Made by a program: the position numbers and the translations under genes. Positions 14,110 through 25,789 of a stretch of 64,000 nucleotides of DNA are shown piece after piece. How positions within the stretch are numbered: the stretch's first letter is position 1; every line of letters starts with the position of its first letter. The notes beneath the pieces are model-generated. The model had not been told where the DNA came from and did not search any database. It worked only from the letters and a program-made list of their open reading frames with translations. Where the stretch lies: assembly GCF_958298935.1 (NCBI RefSeq), contig NC_084922.1, positions 47,709,458 to 47,773,457 of the forward strand. The letters run 5' to 3'. The DNA is from Phragmites australis. Lineage: Eukaryota; Streptophyta; Magnoliopsida; Poales; Poaceae.

Positions 14110-15400
14110 TTTTAAAGAGTTTTTAATTTTTGCGCGTCTAGTGCTTATCGCGCTGTATTTGTTGAGCAGTTTTGGGAAGGCGCCGAAGAAGCTGGTCAAG
14201 CAGCCGGTAAGCCCGGTATAGACGGGGACGGCGCGGGAGTGGGACCAACGGCCGTGTGGGCCCTACGGGCAGATGGGCCCGTCGTGTCAGTTATGTGGCT
14301 GCAGGTGGGCCGTGCCAGATATGCTGTTTTTTTTCCCCTCTGTTGGGTATTGCTGTTTCTGAAATGCCATTTTTAACTGAAGCAAAACAGAAGGTTTTTT
14401 TTCTCCTCATTTTCTTAATTCGCGAGAAAGGTTTCCCTTCTACTAATGATATTTTTCAGCCGTCGTCATGGAAGAAGATTATGTGGGCAATGCAACATAC
14501 CATTTCTGCGAAATGTAAGGATGTTGGCTGGCCTATGGGTTTGTTTGTGGTGCAGATTGGACCTCGATTTGTTTACTCGGTCTATCATATCTTTTGATAA
14601 GACCTTGCGTCCATGCCAGAAATTTCAGTAGAGTTTTCTAAGCATTTTCAAGCTCCATGACAAATGAGAGCGAACACATCGTCCGCGTTGACGTCTGAAT
14701 TTTGCAAATTCTGCCAGCTGCAGTACTAAGTGGCCAAAATTAGCGCTCTGAAACGAGAGTGGGAAGGCAGAAAAGCAAAGGCGCGATGCTGCATTTGGAA
14801 CATTTACGAAAATTTCCAATGTCTTAGCCTCTTAGGGGAAGTGAAAAGCGAAGGGTTAATGAAAGATAAACAACCACCAATCTCAAATTGGTAGGTTAAA
14901 CATTGCCCGGAAAGAAGAAGAAGAAGAAATGATCGGGTGCAGCTAAGAACACCTCCACGCGGCAATAAGCACTGCAATTATGCCGTAAGAAAATCATGTC
15001 CATACTCGATCTGCAACTTTGCTTCTACAACACCCTAAACAAACATCTCTTTCGGCATCCTAGTCTGAACTTGGAAAGTTGCACGGACCAAGTAAAATTT
15101 GTCCACACCCAATCAAAGCCACCCTTGTACACTATGCTGCACAAGCTGTATATTGATTGCTTCACGAACCATGACATTACTTGGCGAGCAAACCAAGGCA
15201 AACTAAGAAAAGGAATTTGTCTAATTCCTCTCAAATGTACATCACCTGACAAAGCATGTACAGCTGCTATACACAATGTACAGTCAATACATCTCTAGAG
15301 AAGCAAGCGTGCTTGGTTTGTACCTGTACAGCCAGTTATCAGTGCTTCAGAAATCAAGCTCCATATTGGAACGAAGAAATGGTGTCTAAGTAGATTCAAG
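14110..15400. other. Intergenic, no gene recognised
   Basis: A gap between the divergent end of the kinase gene and the 3' end of the methyltransferase gene. Frames at 14256-14597 and 14996-15298 have no recognisable domain. A short GAA run is at about 14915-14930. Confidence 0.5.
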
Positions 15401-15403
15401 ATC

Positions 15404-15681
15404 TGTTTTTTTCAGCTGAAGATTGTAAAAGGTAACTTATAGATTGTGGATTGTAAGAAGCTGAATTGTAAAATCTAGATGGTGGATTGTTACAATCTGG
15501 TGAAAGGCGGATTGCTTGATTGTTATAATCTGAATGTTGGATTGTAACAATCTAGTTTTTTCAACCAGCTGTTTGTTTCAGTTTTTGGATTGTGATCACA
15601 ATACAACTTTTACAATCTAACTGTTTGTTTCAGCTTCTGACTTTTGATCACAATCCAGCTTTTACAATCCGAAACAAACAT
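15404..15681. mobile_element. MITE-like element with repeated GATTGT motifs
   Basis: The left end (TGTTTTTTTCAGCTGAAGAT and onwards, with GATTGTAAAAGG) and the inverted right end (TGTTTGTTTCGGATTGTAAA) form an imperfect terminal inverted repeat of about 30 bases. The body is full of short ATTGTAACAATC-type palindromes and ACAATCC motifs. No coding capacity. A clear target duplication could not be read, so the superfamily is left open. Confidence 0.55.
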
Positions 15682-15914
15682 GACCTCGATAGCTCAAATA
15701 TATTGGACCGATCATATATCTTGATCTGCAATTCTGAGTGTACAATCGCCTTATACCCTACATCTGTACAGGTAATAGCATCCTAGTCGCCTTTGTACTT
15801 TCATCTATACAGGTAATGAGATCTTAGTCGACCTTTCTGGAGATGTGAGAAGTGCTAGAATTCCTCATCGCGAAGACATCAAATGCTTACTGATCCTGGT
15901 TCTTGCTACTAGTT

Positions 15915-18900
15915 TTAGCTCCCTGGGAGAGGAAGGGACTTCTCCACGATGAGAAGCTTCTCAAGATCCAAGGCCCCATTTTCAGTGTCGACAATTCGGC
16001 TATGCCATCCTAGACGATCGGCATCCTTCTTGACTTTCAGAACAACATCAGCTCTGTCCCGAACTATAGCGGCTCCCCCTGGCCGGAGAATGCGATCCAT
16101 CTCAACCAGGATGTCGATAATCCCACATCTGAGAATAGCTTGGTGTCAAGACTGGAACTGAACTAGAATTTCAATTTAACTGCATGGTAGTGGTACTATT
16201 ATGCACTAGAAATGTTCATGTGTTTTGTGAAAGCATTCTATTCTTCAGGTTTTGTGCTGAAGGTGGATAGACACAACATAAATTTTCTTTTCAAAAAAGA
16301 AGTGGCATTATCCTAATGATGTTGAGAAATTTTGCGATTCAAACACTGTGTGTTCTAGAGAGAGAAAAAAAAATACTGCCTTAGCCTTTCTCATGTTAGT
16401 TACTTTACTTCCTTCAGAAAAGCAAATTAAATATTTTGAAAATTATTGATGGTCAAAGTTTAAAGAGTTTGAGCAGACCTTGTCCTCTTCAAGTATTTAT
16501 GACTGGAGGGAGTACATGTCATGGGTACATCTTTATGTTTAAGTAGAGTTTGGTACTAGCAAACTGGGTGAAACAGAAGTGATATATATCTGGAGTTACA
16601 ACCTTTCTTCTCTCTTTCTGAGGCTTGAACATGGTAAATCTTGAGGGGTCAGTAGGTCACTTACTTGTGAATATGCGAGCTGAAGATTCCATTTGCATGG
16701 ATCAGATCATATGTTCGTGGGTAAGTAGAGAAGGCCTCACACCTGAAAATATAAATAAAAGATCAAGATGGTGAGCTGTTTCCTATATCTTACTGCATAA
16801 TTCGGAAGTACTGATTTATTTCAAGAAAATATCTTTTCATTAACATTACCAGTCTATGTATGTACCAATCAGGCCACGCTCATAGATGATGCCAAGAGTA
16901 TTGTTTGTTATATTTGCAGGAACCACATTCATGACCCAAACAGGATACTTGGACATAGCAGCAGCAAAGCCACCAAAACCAGCATTCATGTCCATGACAT
17001 TTCTGTAAGTTCCATTAGATAAATATTTCAAATATGTTACGTAGAAATTAACCCTTCTCTCCCAAATCAAGCTGTCGTGTTTATATGTCTGAATGGACAA
17101 CCACTTCATTTCCCCTCTCACTATCCTTGGTGGCACTGCATGAAGTCTTTTAGGCCACTTTTCCACGGCACCACCAGCACAACCATTAACAAGTTCAGCT
17201 CTTGGAAGACATGTTATACACATTGAAATATTCACATACCTGCAATGTAGAAACACTTAACTTATCCTTTATGAAAATGTTACGACTGGAAAATTCAATG
17301 CAAGAGCCAAAATTAGATTATTCCATGGCTCAACAAGTGTTTTTTTAATCTGTTTGGCAGGAAATTCCTAGGAATACACTGGTGCTATACTCACATTCTT
17401 AGTTGGGTGCACCTTATTGTAATCATGCTAACTTTGCATTACCCATATGGTTATATCTTCCGAAATGTTCCTGGTACTCGATCAAATAAATAAACTTTAT
17501 AACCATACATGGATTTTTTTTCTCGAATGGGGAGAATTGCGCATCATTATATTAAGGAGGAAAAAAAAAATACAAAGCGGACCAAGTACAAACGTACACA
17601 CACAACCCAAACACAACACAAACACAAAGACAAAGAAAAAACACCAAAACACCACGCCTCTACAGGGGGTTAGAGCGCCTGATCTCATCACCAACTGGAG
17701 AAACACGACCATAACTACTCTAGCAAGGCATCAAGGCCAAATGCTGCTCAGCCTTTTTGCATCAGCCATACATCACAACTTGGTCTCGTCTTGAATATCT
17801 TGTAGGATGGAACGGGTACTAGGAGAAGCTCCCTCAAACACGCACCCATTCCTATGCTTCCACAACCACCAAGCAACCAAAATGACTAACGAGTTAAAAC
17901 CCTTTCGATGTTGCTTGGGTACTACATGTTGAGCTCGGAGCCACCACTCTTGGAAATGGACATTATCTTGGCTAGGAGTGAGGTGTTGCAGGCCAACAAG
18001 AGAGAGCGCTGAGAACCATATCTCCTTAGCAAACACACACGAAGTCAACAGATGTTGTATCGACTCATTATCTTGATCGCAATGCGGACAACGATCAGGG
18101 TGGTCGAGTCCTCGGCGTGCCAATCTATCAGCCATCCAACAGGGATTCAAGACCACCAACCACATGAAAAATCTGCATCTCGATGGCGCCCATGACTTCT
18201 AGATCTCCTTCCATGGTTCAAACATCACAACACTAATAAAGAAACGACCATATGCCAATTTGGATGAAATTTTTCCGAAGGCTGAAGGTGTCCAGAGGTG
18301 TTGATCATCCATTCCCGGAGTAAGCTGAACCTCTCCCAGGACATCCCAAACTTGGAGGTACTGTAATAGCGCCTCAATAGATAGAGCGCTCGTAATGTCT
18401 CAGACCCAACCATGATTTGTTAAAGCCTCATGGACTGTCCGTCGGTTGAAGAACCGCTTCAGGACCAACGTAACTAGCTAGGGTGCAAGGTCACTTAGTG
18501 ATTTTCCGTGTAACCATCGGTCGGACCAAAAGAGAGTTCTCTCCCCACTGCCAACAATGGAGATCGCAGAGATGGAGAACATTGCCAAAGAGTTGGGATG
18601 CACTTGCAACTCAAGGCCTGTCCATGGCCGATCTGGTTGAGTTTTTTCCCATCCAAAGCCATTTCATGAGCAAGGCCCAGCCAAGTGCCTCCAGATCATG
18701 CATATCGAGCCCTCCTAGCTCAATTGGCTTGCATATGCGGCACCATGTCACTAGACAGTGTCCCATATTTACTTCTTTGCGACCCTTCCATAAGAAAGCT
18801 CGCCTAATCTTATCAATTGCCTTGATCACCCATTTAGGGAACACCAAAGCGATGAACTGATATATGGGTATGGTTGTAAGCACCGCTTTGACCAGCATAG

Positions 18901-21900
18901 CTTTCCCAGCCGGGTGCATCATGGTTGCCTTCCAACCCGGCAATTGGTATGCAATCTTGTCAATCACGGGGTAAAAATCTGATTTGGTGAGCTTTCGCAC
19001 AAATAGAGGCAATCCAAGATATTTGCATGGAAATTCCACCACATTGCAAGGCAAAGATGACTGCACTACCTCAATATGCTGCTTTTGGCACTGGATCGAA
19101 GATACTGAACATTTTCTTATGTTGGTGACGAGGCTCGACGCCTCACCAGAGACCCGTAGAATTTCCTTGATGAGATCCAAATCATCCACACATGGCCGCA
19201 GGAAAAGGACCACATCATCGACATAAAGAGAAATCCTTTGACTAGTATCCCTTGCAAGAAGGGGCTGTAACAATTCGAGCTCACTTGCCTTGGTGATCAA
19301 AGCATTTAAAACATCCATGATAATGATGAAAAACATCCAAAAGAAAAGGCCATGACACTGAATCAAATGCCTTGGATATATCCAGCTTAAGAAGGACCCT
19401 TGGCTCTTTTTGTTTATGAAATACTTTCGCGGTTTGCTGCACAAGCACATAATTATCATGAATACATCTACCTTTTACTAAAGCACTCTGATTCGAGGAT
19501 ACCAATACCGACAGTTTTGCAGCCAGCCGATTAGCCATAATCTTCGTGACAAGCTTTGCGAAACTGTGTATTAAACTAATAGGGCGATAGTCCTTGACCT
19601 CAAGTGTATTAGCCGTTTTGGGCAACAACGTAATGTAGGCGGAGTTGAGTAAATGGAGTTTGCTCACATCACCTTGTAACACCCTACTGAGAGCAGCCAT
19701 AAGATCCACTTTGATAATGTGCCAACAAACCTTGTAAAAACACCCTGTATAGCCATCCAGGCCAGGTACTTTATCCGATGGAAGTGTTTTAATTGTTTCC
19801 CATACTTCTTCCTCAGTGAGGATCTGCTCAAGAGCCAATATATCCTGCGGCGCTTGGTAGAAGGACTGCAGATCAAGGGTGCACTCTCGCTATACAGCAG
19901 TGCCTAGATTGGAATAAACTCCCACACCACCTCTTGTTTATCTTCCTGCCCAGTAATGATCATGTCCGCCACTTTCACCTTTGCCATGAAATTCTTATGT
20001 TTCCTGTACCTAGCATGCTAATGGAAAAAAGAGGTGTTCACATCTCCTTTAGCCAACTCAACCTGGACCGCAAACGTGCCACAGTACGCTCAAGAGATGC
20101 AAGGCCAAGGGCATGACGCTTCAATTGTCGCCGAAGCCATTCTTCTTCAGTTGAGAATGCACGAGAATCTTGCGCAATTTCCAATCAGTGCAAGATTTCC
20201 TTGGCATATCGAAGTTGAAGCTTAATATTCCCTATCTTGCGTTGGCTCCAGGACTGTAAGTCGCGAGCGAGTCTCTTAAGCTTGTCGGAGAAATGCTGCA
20301 AGGGGCAGGATGCATCAACCGGCGCCCACCAAGAGCGCTCCACCTCCTCAAGGAAACAATCAATCCTTGGCCAAAAGCTTTCGAAATGAAACCGCCGTTT
20401 GCCTTGGATATTGTCGCAGAGCCCAAGAATTAGTGGGCAATGATTTGAAAGCATTGATGCCGAGCTCTGCAAAATACAATCTGAAAAAAGTTGTTCCCAA
20501 TTAGCTGTGCCAAAAACCCAATCCAACACGACTAGAGTTGGTGTTTCCCTCTCATTTGACCAGGTATACTTCCGGCCAAGGAGGGCGATCTCTTTCAGCT
20601 CCATGTCATCAATAAAACGACGGAAATGGCCCATCATGGCCTATTAACATTCAGATTATTCTTATCCTCTACCATGTATATAAGATTAAAATCTCCACCA
20701 ATTGCCCACGGACCTGAACATGCTGCACGGATGTTGCGTAGCTCCTGAAGGAACACGATTTTTTCACCATCAGACTAAGGACCGTATACTCCTGTGAACC
20801 ACCATGGTGATCCTTCTTGAGCCTCAAACTGAACCGAAACGGAGTAAGTGTCAATGCGTGTTGCATAGCATGACATACATCCCCTTTCCAAGCCAACAAA
20901 ATTCCCCCTCGAGTTCCATCCGCTGGCAGCACGATGAATTGATCAAAGTCCGCACCAAGGGTTGACATGACCATACGCAGCAAGATAGCAAGCCTTCTTG
21001 GTCTCTTGCAGGCAGACCACATCAGAGCGGGTTGAAATAAGCATGTCATGAAACGAATCACGCCTAGATTTGCGGTTAAACCCCCACACATTCCAAACAA
21101 GTATGTTGGATATCATTGCGGTCACGCGGTGCTCAGCAATGGCAGCCACCGCCACCTGGGGAGTCACCAGCGGTCTGGAGCCAATCACAGTGACAAACAC
21201 CGCTCTACACAGATCATCTTCCTCTCTAGTCAAATCCGCCGAGCGCTCGAGACCGCTCTACCCGTTCGCCTGAATCAACGACTTGCACCTCCACCTCAGA
21301 GCTAGCATCTGGCGCCGCCACTGCCGCTGGCCCGTTGCCGGCGTCCGCCTGCGGCCCTAGCCTTCGCCACACAGGAACGCGTCCGCGCTGCGCCGGCTTC
21401 CAGAGCTGGTGAGCACGTTGACATTCAAACGAGCGGTGGCCGAGGGACGAGCAGTGGAAGCAGCGCACCCGGCGTCGGCACTGGGCAGCCCTGTGATCCA
21501 TGGCGAAGCAGTTAAAACATTTGCCCTGCAGGTCCGCCGGCACAGGGTTCCGATGACGGCGTTCCGGGCGAGGGCGGCGCCACCGCGACTTCCTCTCTTG
21601 GACCCGAACCCAGCCGTCCGCGTCGGGGACCAGCCTCCGGGGCGGAGCGCGCCAGGTCGTCGAGCACAGCCGCCGCACGTGCTGCCTCGCCGCCGGCTGT
21701 GAGAACACGACGGCCGCCGGCCTTGGGATCACGGCAGCCATAGGGCCCGGCGAAGAAACCGACGTCGTCATGGGGGTCTGCTTCAACACCACGTCGCGAT
21801 AGGAATCACCGCGTGCCGGCCTAAGGCGGCTGGAGCTGGGAGGAGAAGGGGTATCGCCACGCCATCTGCTCCAGTGGCGGACCCAGAAATTCTAGGTTGA

Positions 21901-24900
21901 GTATGTAAGATTTTGAGGAAGCGAACTTGTGAAGGGTAATTGAGCTGGTGGGTGATTAGATGCGTGAGCCGTAGGCTGATGGGAGCATGTGGAAGTGAGA
22001 ATGGACTGACAACAGATATCCGATAGAAGACTAAGGTTGTGAGTTTTAGACCCAATTAGTTATATACTACACGTATATCTAATATATATTGTATATATAA
22101 TTGATTTTTTCAAAAAAGTTAGGTATGCAACTGCATACCCATGCACCAAGGTGGGTCCGCCGATGCTTGGAGCGACCACACGCGGTGCCCAGCGAAACGG
22201 ACGGCGAGGCAAGAGGCGAGGGGGGTTCCGGCAACCGGGAAACTTGGAAGGGTTGGGTGGCCGGCCTTGGTGGGGCGGGGGGGGGGGAGGCGCGGCCGGG
22301 AAGGTGGCGGCCGGGCCCCGAGTGGACGTCGGCGTGAGGCTGTGGGGAGCACTGGGAGGCACGGTTCACAAATGTGACGGTCGCGGTTACCGACCTTCTG
22401 GGTGCGATCCGGTTTCAGAAACCAACTAACCGAATTTAAATTTAAAAAATTTGAAAAAAAATTAAAAAAATCTTTAAAAAATAAGTCATAATTCTAAGAT
22501 CTTCTGTGAAAAAAAATTCAAAAATAATATCGTTTGTATCATATTTTATAGGAAGAAAGTTTGAAAAAAATTAAAGTGTGCGACTCAGTTATTAACTCAT
22601 ATTAATGAAAAGTGTAATATGCAAACACATATTTTTTTGTGTAAAACGCATTTTAAGAGAATCTTTAAAATTGATTTCACTTTATTTAGAGTTTTATTAA
22701 TTTCTCTATGATTTTTACAAAGTTCACAAGCATAAAGTGAATATGTTAAGAAACTGTAATTAACTTTTTTATGTCTATTATTATTTTTTCTACGTAAATC
22801 ATAGTATAAATAAGCTAATGAAAATGGTTTCACTAATTTTTGAGGTGTGATGGATCAGTTATGAATTAATCTAGTCGCAACACATTTACACAATCATGCA
22901 TGTTACAATAACTAACGCATGAGTTCATGTATTTTTAAAAGACAGGATCATGTAAGAAGACTAACAAAATTAGTTTTATGATTTTTGGATTAGCAAAGTG
23001 TAAACTATGCATTTAACTTGGTTTAACAAATACAATTTCTCACAGAAAATTTTGAACTTTTTTATGAGTATAAATACTTTTATCATGTAGATCATGTCAT
23101 AAGGAAACCAACAAAATTTGTTTCATTTAATTTGAAGCTCACATGAATTAGTTATTGATTTTACAAGATTGAGATAATTTTGGGGGTTTTTTGTTGAACT
23201 TCACTGAAAATCGAGAAAACCGAGTGGTTACCGAGAAAACCGAGCGGTTACCGACAATGCGAAAAATTCGAGAAAATCGCTCAATAAATCGTAAAAACCG
23301 CTCGGTAACCGGTCCCCGAACGACTAAAATCGTGATTTTTTTTTCAAATTTCAAAATTTGCCAAATGAATTTTGTCCGAATTTTTGACCGGTTACCGTGG
23401 TAACCGCGAATTTTCAGTTACCGCTGGAGCTCGATAACGTCGGTAAGGTTAACCCTGCTGGGAGGTGGGGAGTTGGGAGCCATTACAAATAAATGTCAAC
23501 CGTACATGGATTTGAGAGCTAAAGATGATCAGAAGTTCAGAACAGAACATAAGCAGACGATGAAAGGGTTTAAGAATAAGTGCATATGCGAGGCAACCTT
23601 TAGAAGGAAAAATGAAAGCAACTTACTGTTTTTCATCAGTGTCACAGTAGCAAACACAAAATACAATTAAAGGCCTTCATTTATCAAGCCAAACTATTGT
23701 GTATATTGTGTCATATCTCAAGGATAATATGAAGAGGGAAAAAATGGATGGTACATACAAAGTTGGTGCCATTACTGATCAGGCAACAACAATTTGAGAT
23801 GAGTACCATCCTTGTACATGTTTTTTTGGATTTCGGTGCATTTTAAACCCCTCAACTTCTTTTCAAAGAACCCCTTAACTTTTAGGTGCTAACTATAACC
23901 GAAAATAAATTGTGCTATGTTATGTTTCAATCCCCGAAGAACTATCTATGGATAAAAGCGCGTGTAAGTTAGCAATTCACGTGTTAGAAACATAACTTAT
24001 ACATCACTCTTTGTATCGTTATTACTTTTATTTTGTTTACTATTACTTAGTATCTTTATTATTATTTTCTTATCATCTTTTTAGTTGAATTTTGTAGGTT
24101 TCATCTTTAGCCTATCTTAACTTGTTTGAGATAAAGACTGTTGTTGTATGTATCATCACAATAAATTTCCTGGACAAGAGAAGTGAAAGACGACAATGAA
24201 AACCTTACCAAGCACTATCTGGGTCATCTCCTGTACAGAATGATGGCGATCCCAGGAGCTTTTCTTCTTGGTCACAGTGGAGATGATTAGGAGGCTTTCT
24301 CCAAATAGCAATTGTGCTCTTACCAGTCAGCTTTGTCCAACGAAGCTTATTCGCCATATCATCCATAGCTAATTGTCTGTCCTGCATGTCCTTGACCGCT
24401 TGATTCGAAACATTGTATGATGATTTCCAGCTGATGGGTGGCTTAGAGAAAACCCAAAAGCCACCAGGTTGGAGAAGGCGGTCAATTTCCAGCATATAGA
24501 GGCCATCTGGAACCAGCTATAGGTGAATGAGAATAAGAGCACTCCACCACAAAACTGTACTTTAGTATTGAGATCAACATATTAGCAGCTGTTATGTTCA
24601 CTGACTGCAACCTTTTGCCAATAGGTGTTTAACTTTCAACGAGTTACTGATATGTACAACAATAAGCTACAAATAGATGACAAGTATAATGACCGATGAT
24701 GCATCAGGAAATATGCTTTGTCACAAATAGCATGATGTATTTCATGTCCTACCATGAGCAGCCCATGGAACAAGGCAGTTTGCACAGTGCACCATGTCAA
24801 ATGACCTCGATGGATATGGCAGCCTGTGAGCACCGAGCACTCCGATCATCGCAGGCAATCCACGCTCCAACGCGAGCTGCACTTGTACTCCATGTATATT

Positions 24901-25763
24901 CCTCGGAGCAATGGACATGGTAAGGATGCCATAGTTCAACAGGTAGTCTCCAAAGCTAGCAACCTGTCAGGGACTCAGACGAACAGAGAGAGAGAGAGAG
25001 AGACATCACAATCGCATTGAGAAGACATAGTAATCAGCAGTAACCACCCACTCTTCAAACGAACAACGTCTCAATTGCAAATAGAAAACGCTCTGATCCA
25101 AGCACTCACCCCGCAGCCGACGTCGAGCGCCGTGCGCACCACGCCGCCGCGGAGCGGCACCACGCGCTCCAGCTGCTCGACGTAATTTCGCACCCCCTTG
25201 GGGAACACGAGCCACTCCCCGCGCCCGCGAGCGGGGCCCTGGCCAGCCGCCACCTTGGCCGCGGGTAGCAGCGGAAGCTCCACGTTCGCGTACCGCGCGC
25301 GCTCGCGCCGCACGGGCCACGGCGGGGGCGGGCGGTACATGGGCGGGGGCGGGACGCGGCAGTGCGGCGGGGGCGGCGGAGGGTGCGGGGGATGTGGCGG
25401 AGGTTCCTTCGGCGGGTGAAGAGGAGGAGGAGGCGGGCGCGGGGGGCAGTGGCGCTCACCGGAGGGAAGCTCGTGGCAAGGGACGAGGTGCGTGGCGTTG
25501 GGTGGGCATGGCGGAACGGGAGGGGGCGGGGGGTGGTGGTGCTCGGGGTCGGGAGCTGGCGCCGGGGCCAGGGCGGCTGTGGTGGAGGCGCTGCTGGACG
25601 GGGGAGGCGACGAGGAGGAGGAGGCAACGTGGTGGGAGCGGGAGACGACAGCGGAGATGAGGAGGAGGGACGTGGTGGCCGCCGCGACTGCCGCGGCCGC
25701 GAGGGAGAGCGCGCGCGGCAGTGCCGAGATCACGGCGGCCGGCGACGGCAACGAGACCGGCAT
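15915..25763 (-). CDS. PMT-type (DUF248) Golgi methyltransferase
   Basis: A putative S-adenosyl-methionine-dependent methyltransferase of the plant PMT/QUASIMODO2 family, type II Golgi membrane proteins linked to pectin and cell-wall polysaccharides. Six coding exons join in frame to 614 residues: 25763-25110, 24963-24753, 24506-24209, 17239-16850, 16742-16665 and 16128-15915. A hydrophobic anchor lies at about 10-40. The family motif around [11 protein letters not shown] is at about 86-96, SAM motif I is [13 protein letters not shown] at about 211-223, and a second motif is [35 protein letters not shown] and [15 protein letters not shown] follow. Between GERHCPP and [11 protein letters not shown] there is a long Pro/His-rich insert, and the FPGG...GA..YI segment is compressed to [12 protein letters not shown]. 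Intron 3 is about 7 kb because of nested transposons. All splice phases agree, so the gene looks functional. Confidence 0.92.
17501..17516. repeat. Target-site duplication, LINE 3' side
   Basis: AACCATACATGGATTT. It matches 15 of 16 bases with the copy at 23498-23513 beyond the other end of the LINE. Confidence 0.7.
21873..22164. mobile_element. Small inverted-repeat element nested near the LINE 5' end
   Basis: AGTGGCGGACCCAG at the left and the inverse of ATCGGCGGACCCA at the right form a terminal inverted repeat of about 13 bases (11 matching). The inside is AT-rich and the flanks are GC-rich LINE sequence. The target duplication is not clear (TGCT on both sides at best). Confidence 0.45.
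22352..23465 (-). mobile_element. Non-autonomous hAT element, copy A (with 8-bp TSDs)
   Basis: The element is 22360-23457 (1,098 bp) and is flanked by perfect 8-base duplications CTGGGAGG (22352-22359 and 23458-23465). Its ends are CACGGTTCACAAATG and, on the other strand, CAGGGTTAACCTTACC, typical of hAT termini that start with CA(G)GG. Both subterminal regions are packed with CGGTTACCG-type repeats. The AT-rich middle has no open frame, so there is no transposase. It is the inverted relative of the copy at 59461-60627 and sits inside the LINE, so it landed later. Confidence 0.85.
23498..23513. repeat. Target-site duplication, LINE 5' side
   Basis: AACCGTACATGGATTT, one mismatch from 17501-17516. 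Confidence 0.7.
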
Positions 25764-25789
25764 GGCCGCCGGCGACGCCTCGTGATACG

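Larger units (their letters stand above)
17517..23497 (-). mobile_element. Decayed L1-type LINE in a PMT intron, with nested insertions
   Basis: A non-LTR retrotransposon on the minus strand, in the same sense as the host gene. Reading from its 5' end, an ORF1 remnant at about 21226-21830 has CCHC zinc knuckles ([14 protein letters not shown] and [14 protein letters not shown]). Next come an endonuclease remnant at about 20180-21130 ([19 protein letters not shown]), reverse transcriptase at about 18610-19840 ([40 protein letters not shown], catalytic YVDD in [10 protein letters not shown]), and a zf-RVT domain at about 17773-18165. The 3' end is an A-rich tail after ATGATGCGCAATTCTCC. Frameshifts and stops break ORF2, so it is inactive. 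Flanking 16-base duplications define the ends. A hAT element (22360-23457) and a smaller inverted-repeat element (about 21873-22164) lie inside it. Confidence 0.85.

Noticed and set aside
22101..22429. Gly- and Pro-rich frames on both strands
   Set aside because: GC-rich 5' sequence of the LINE with a G run; no consistent coding frame.
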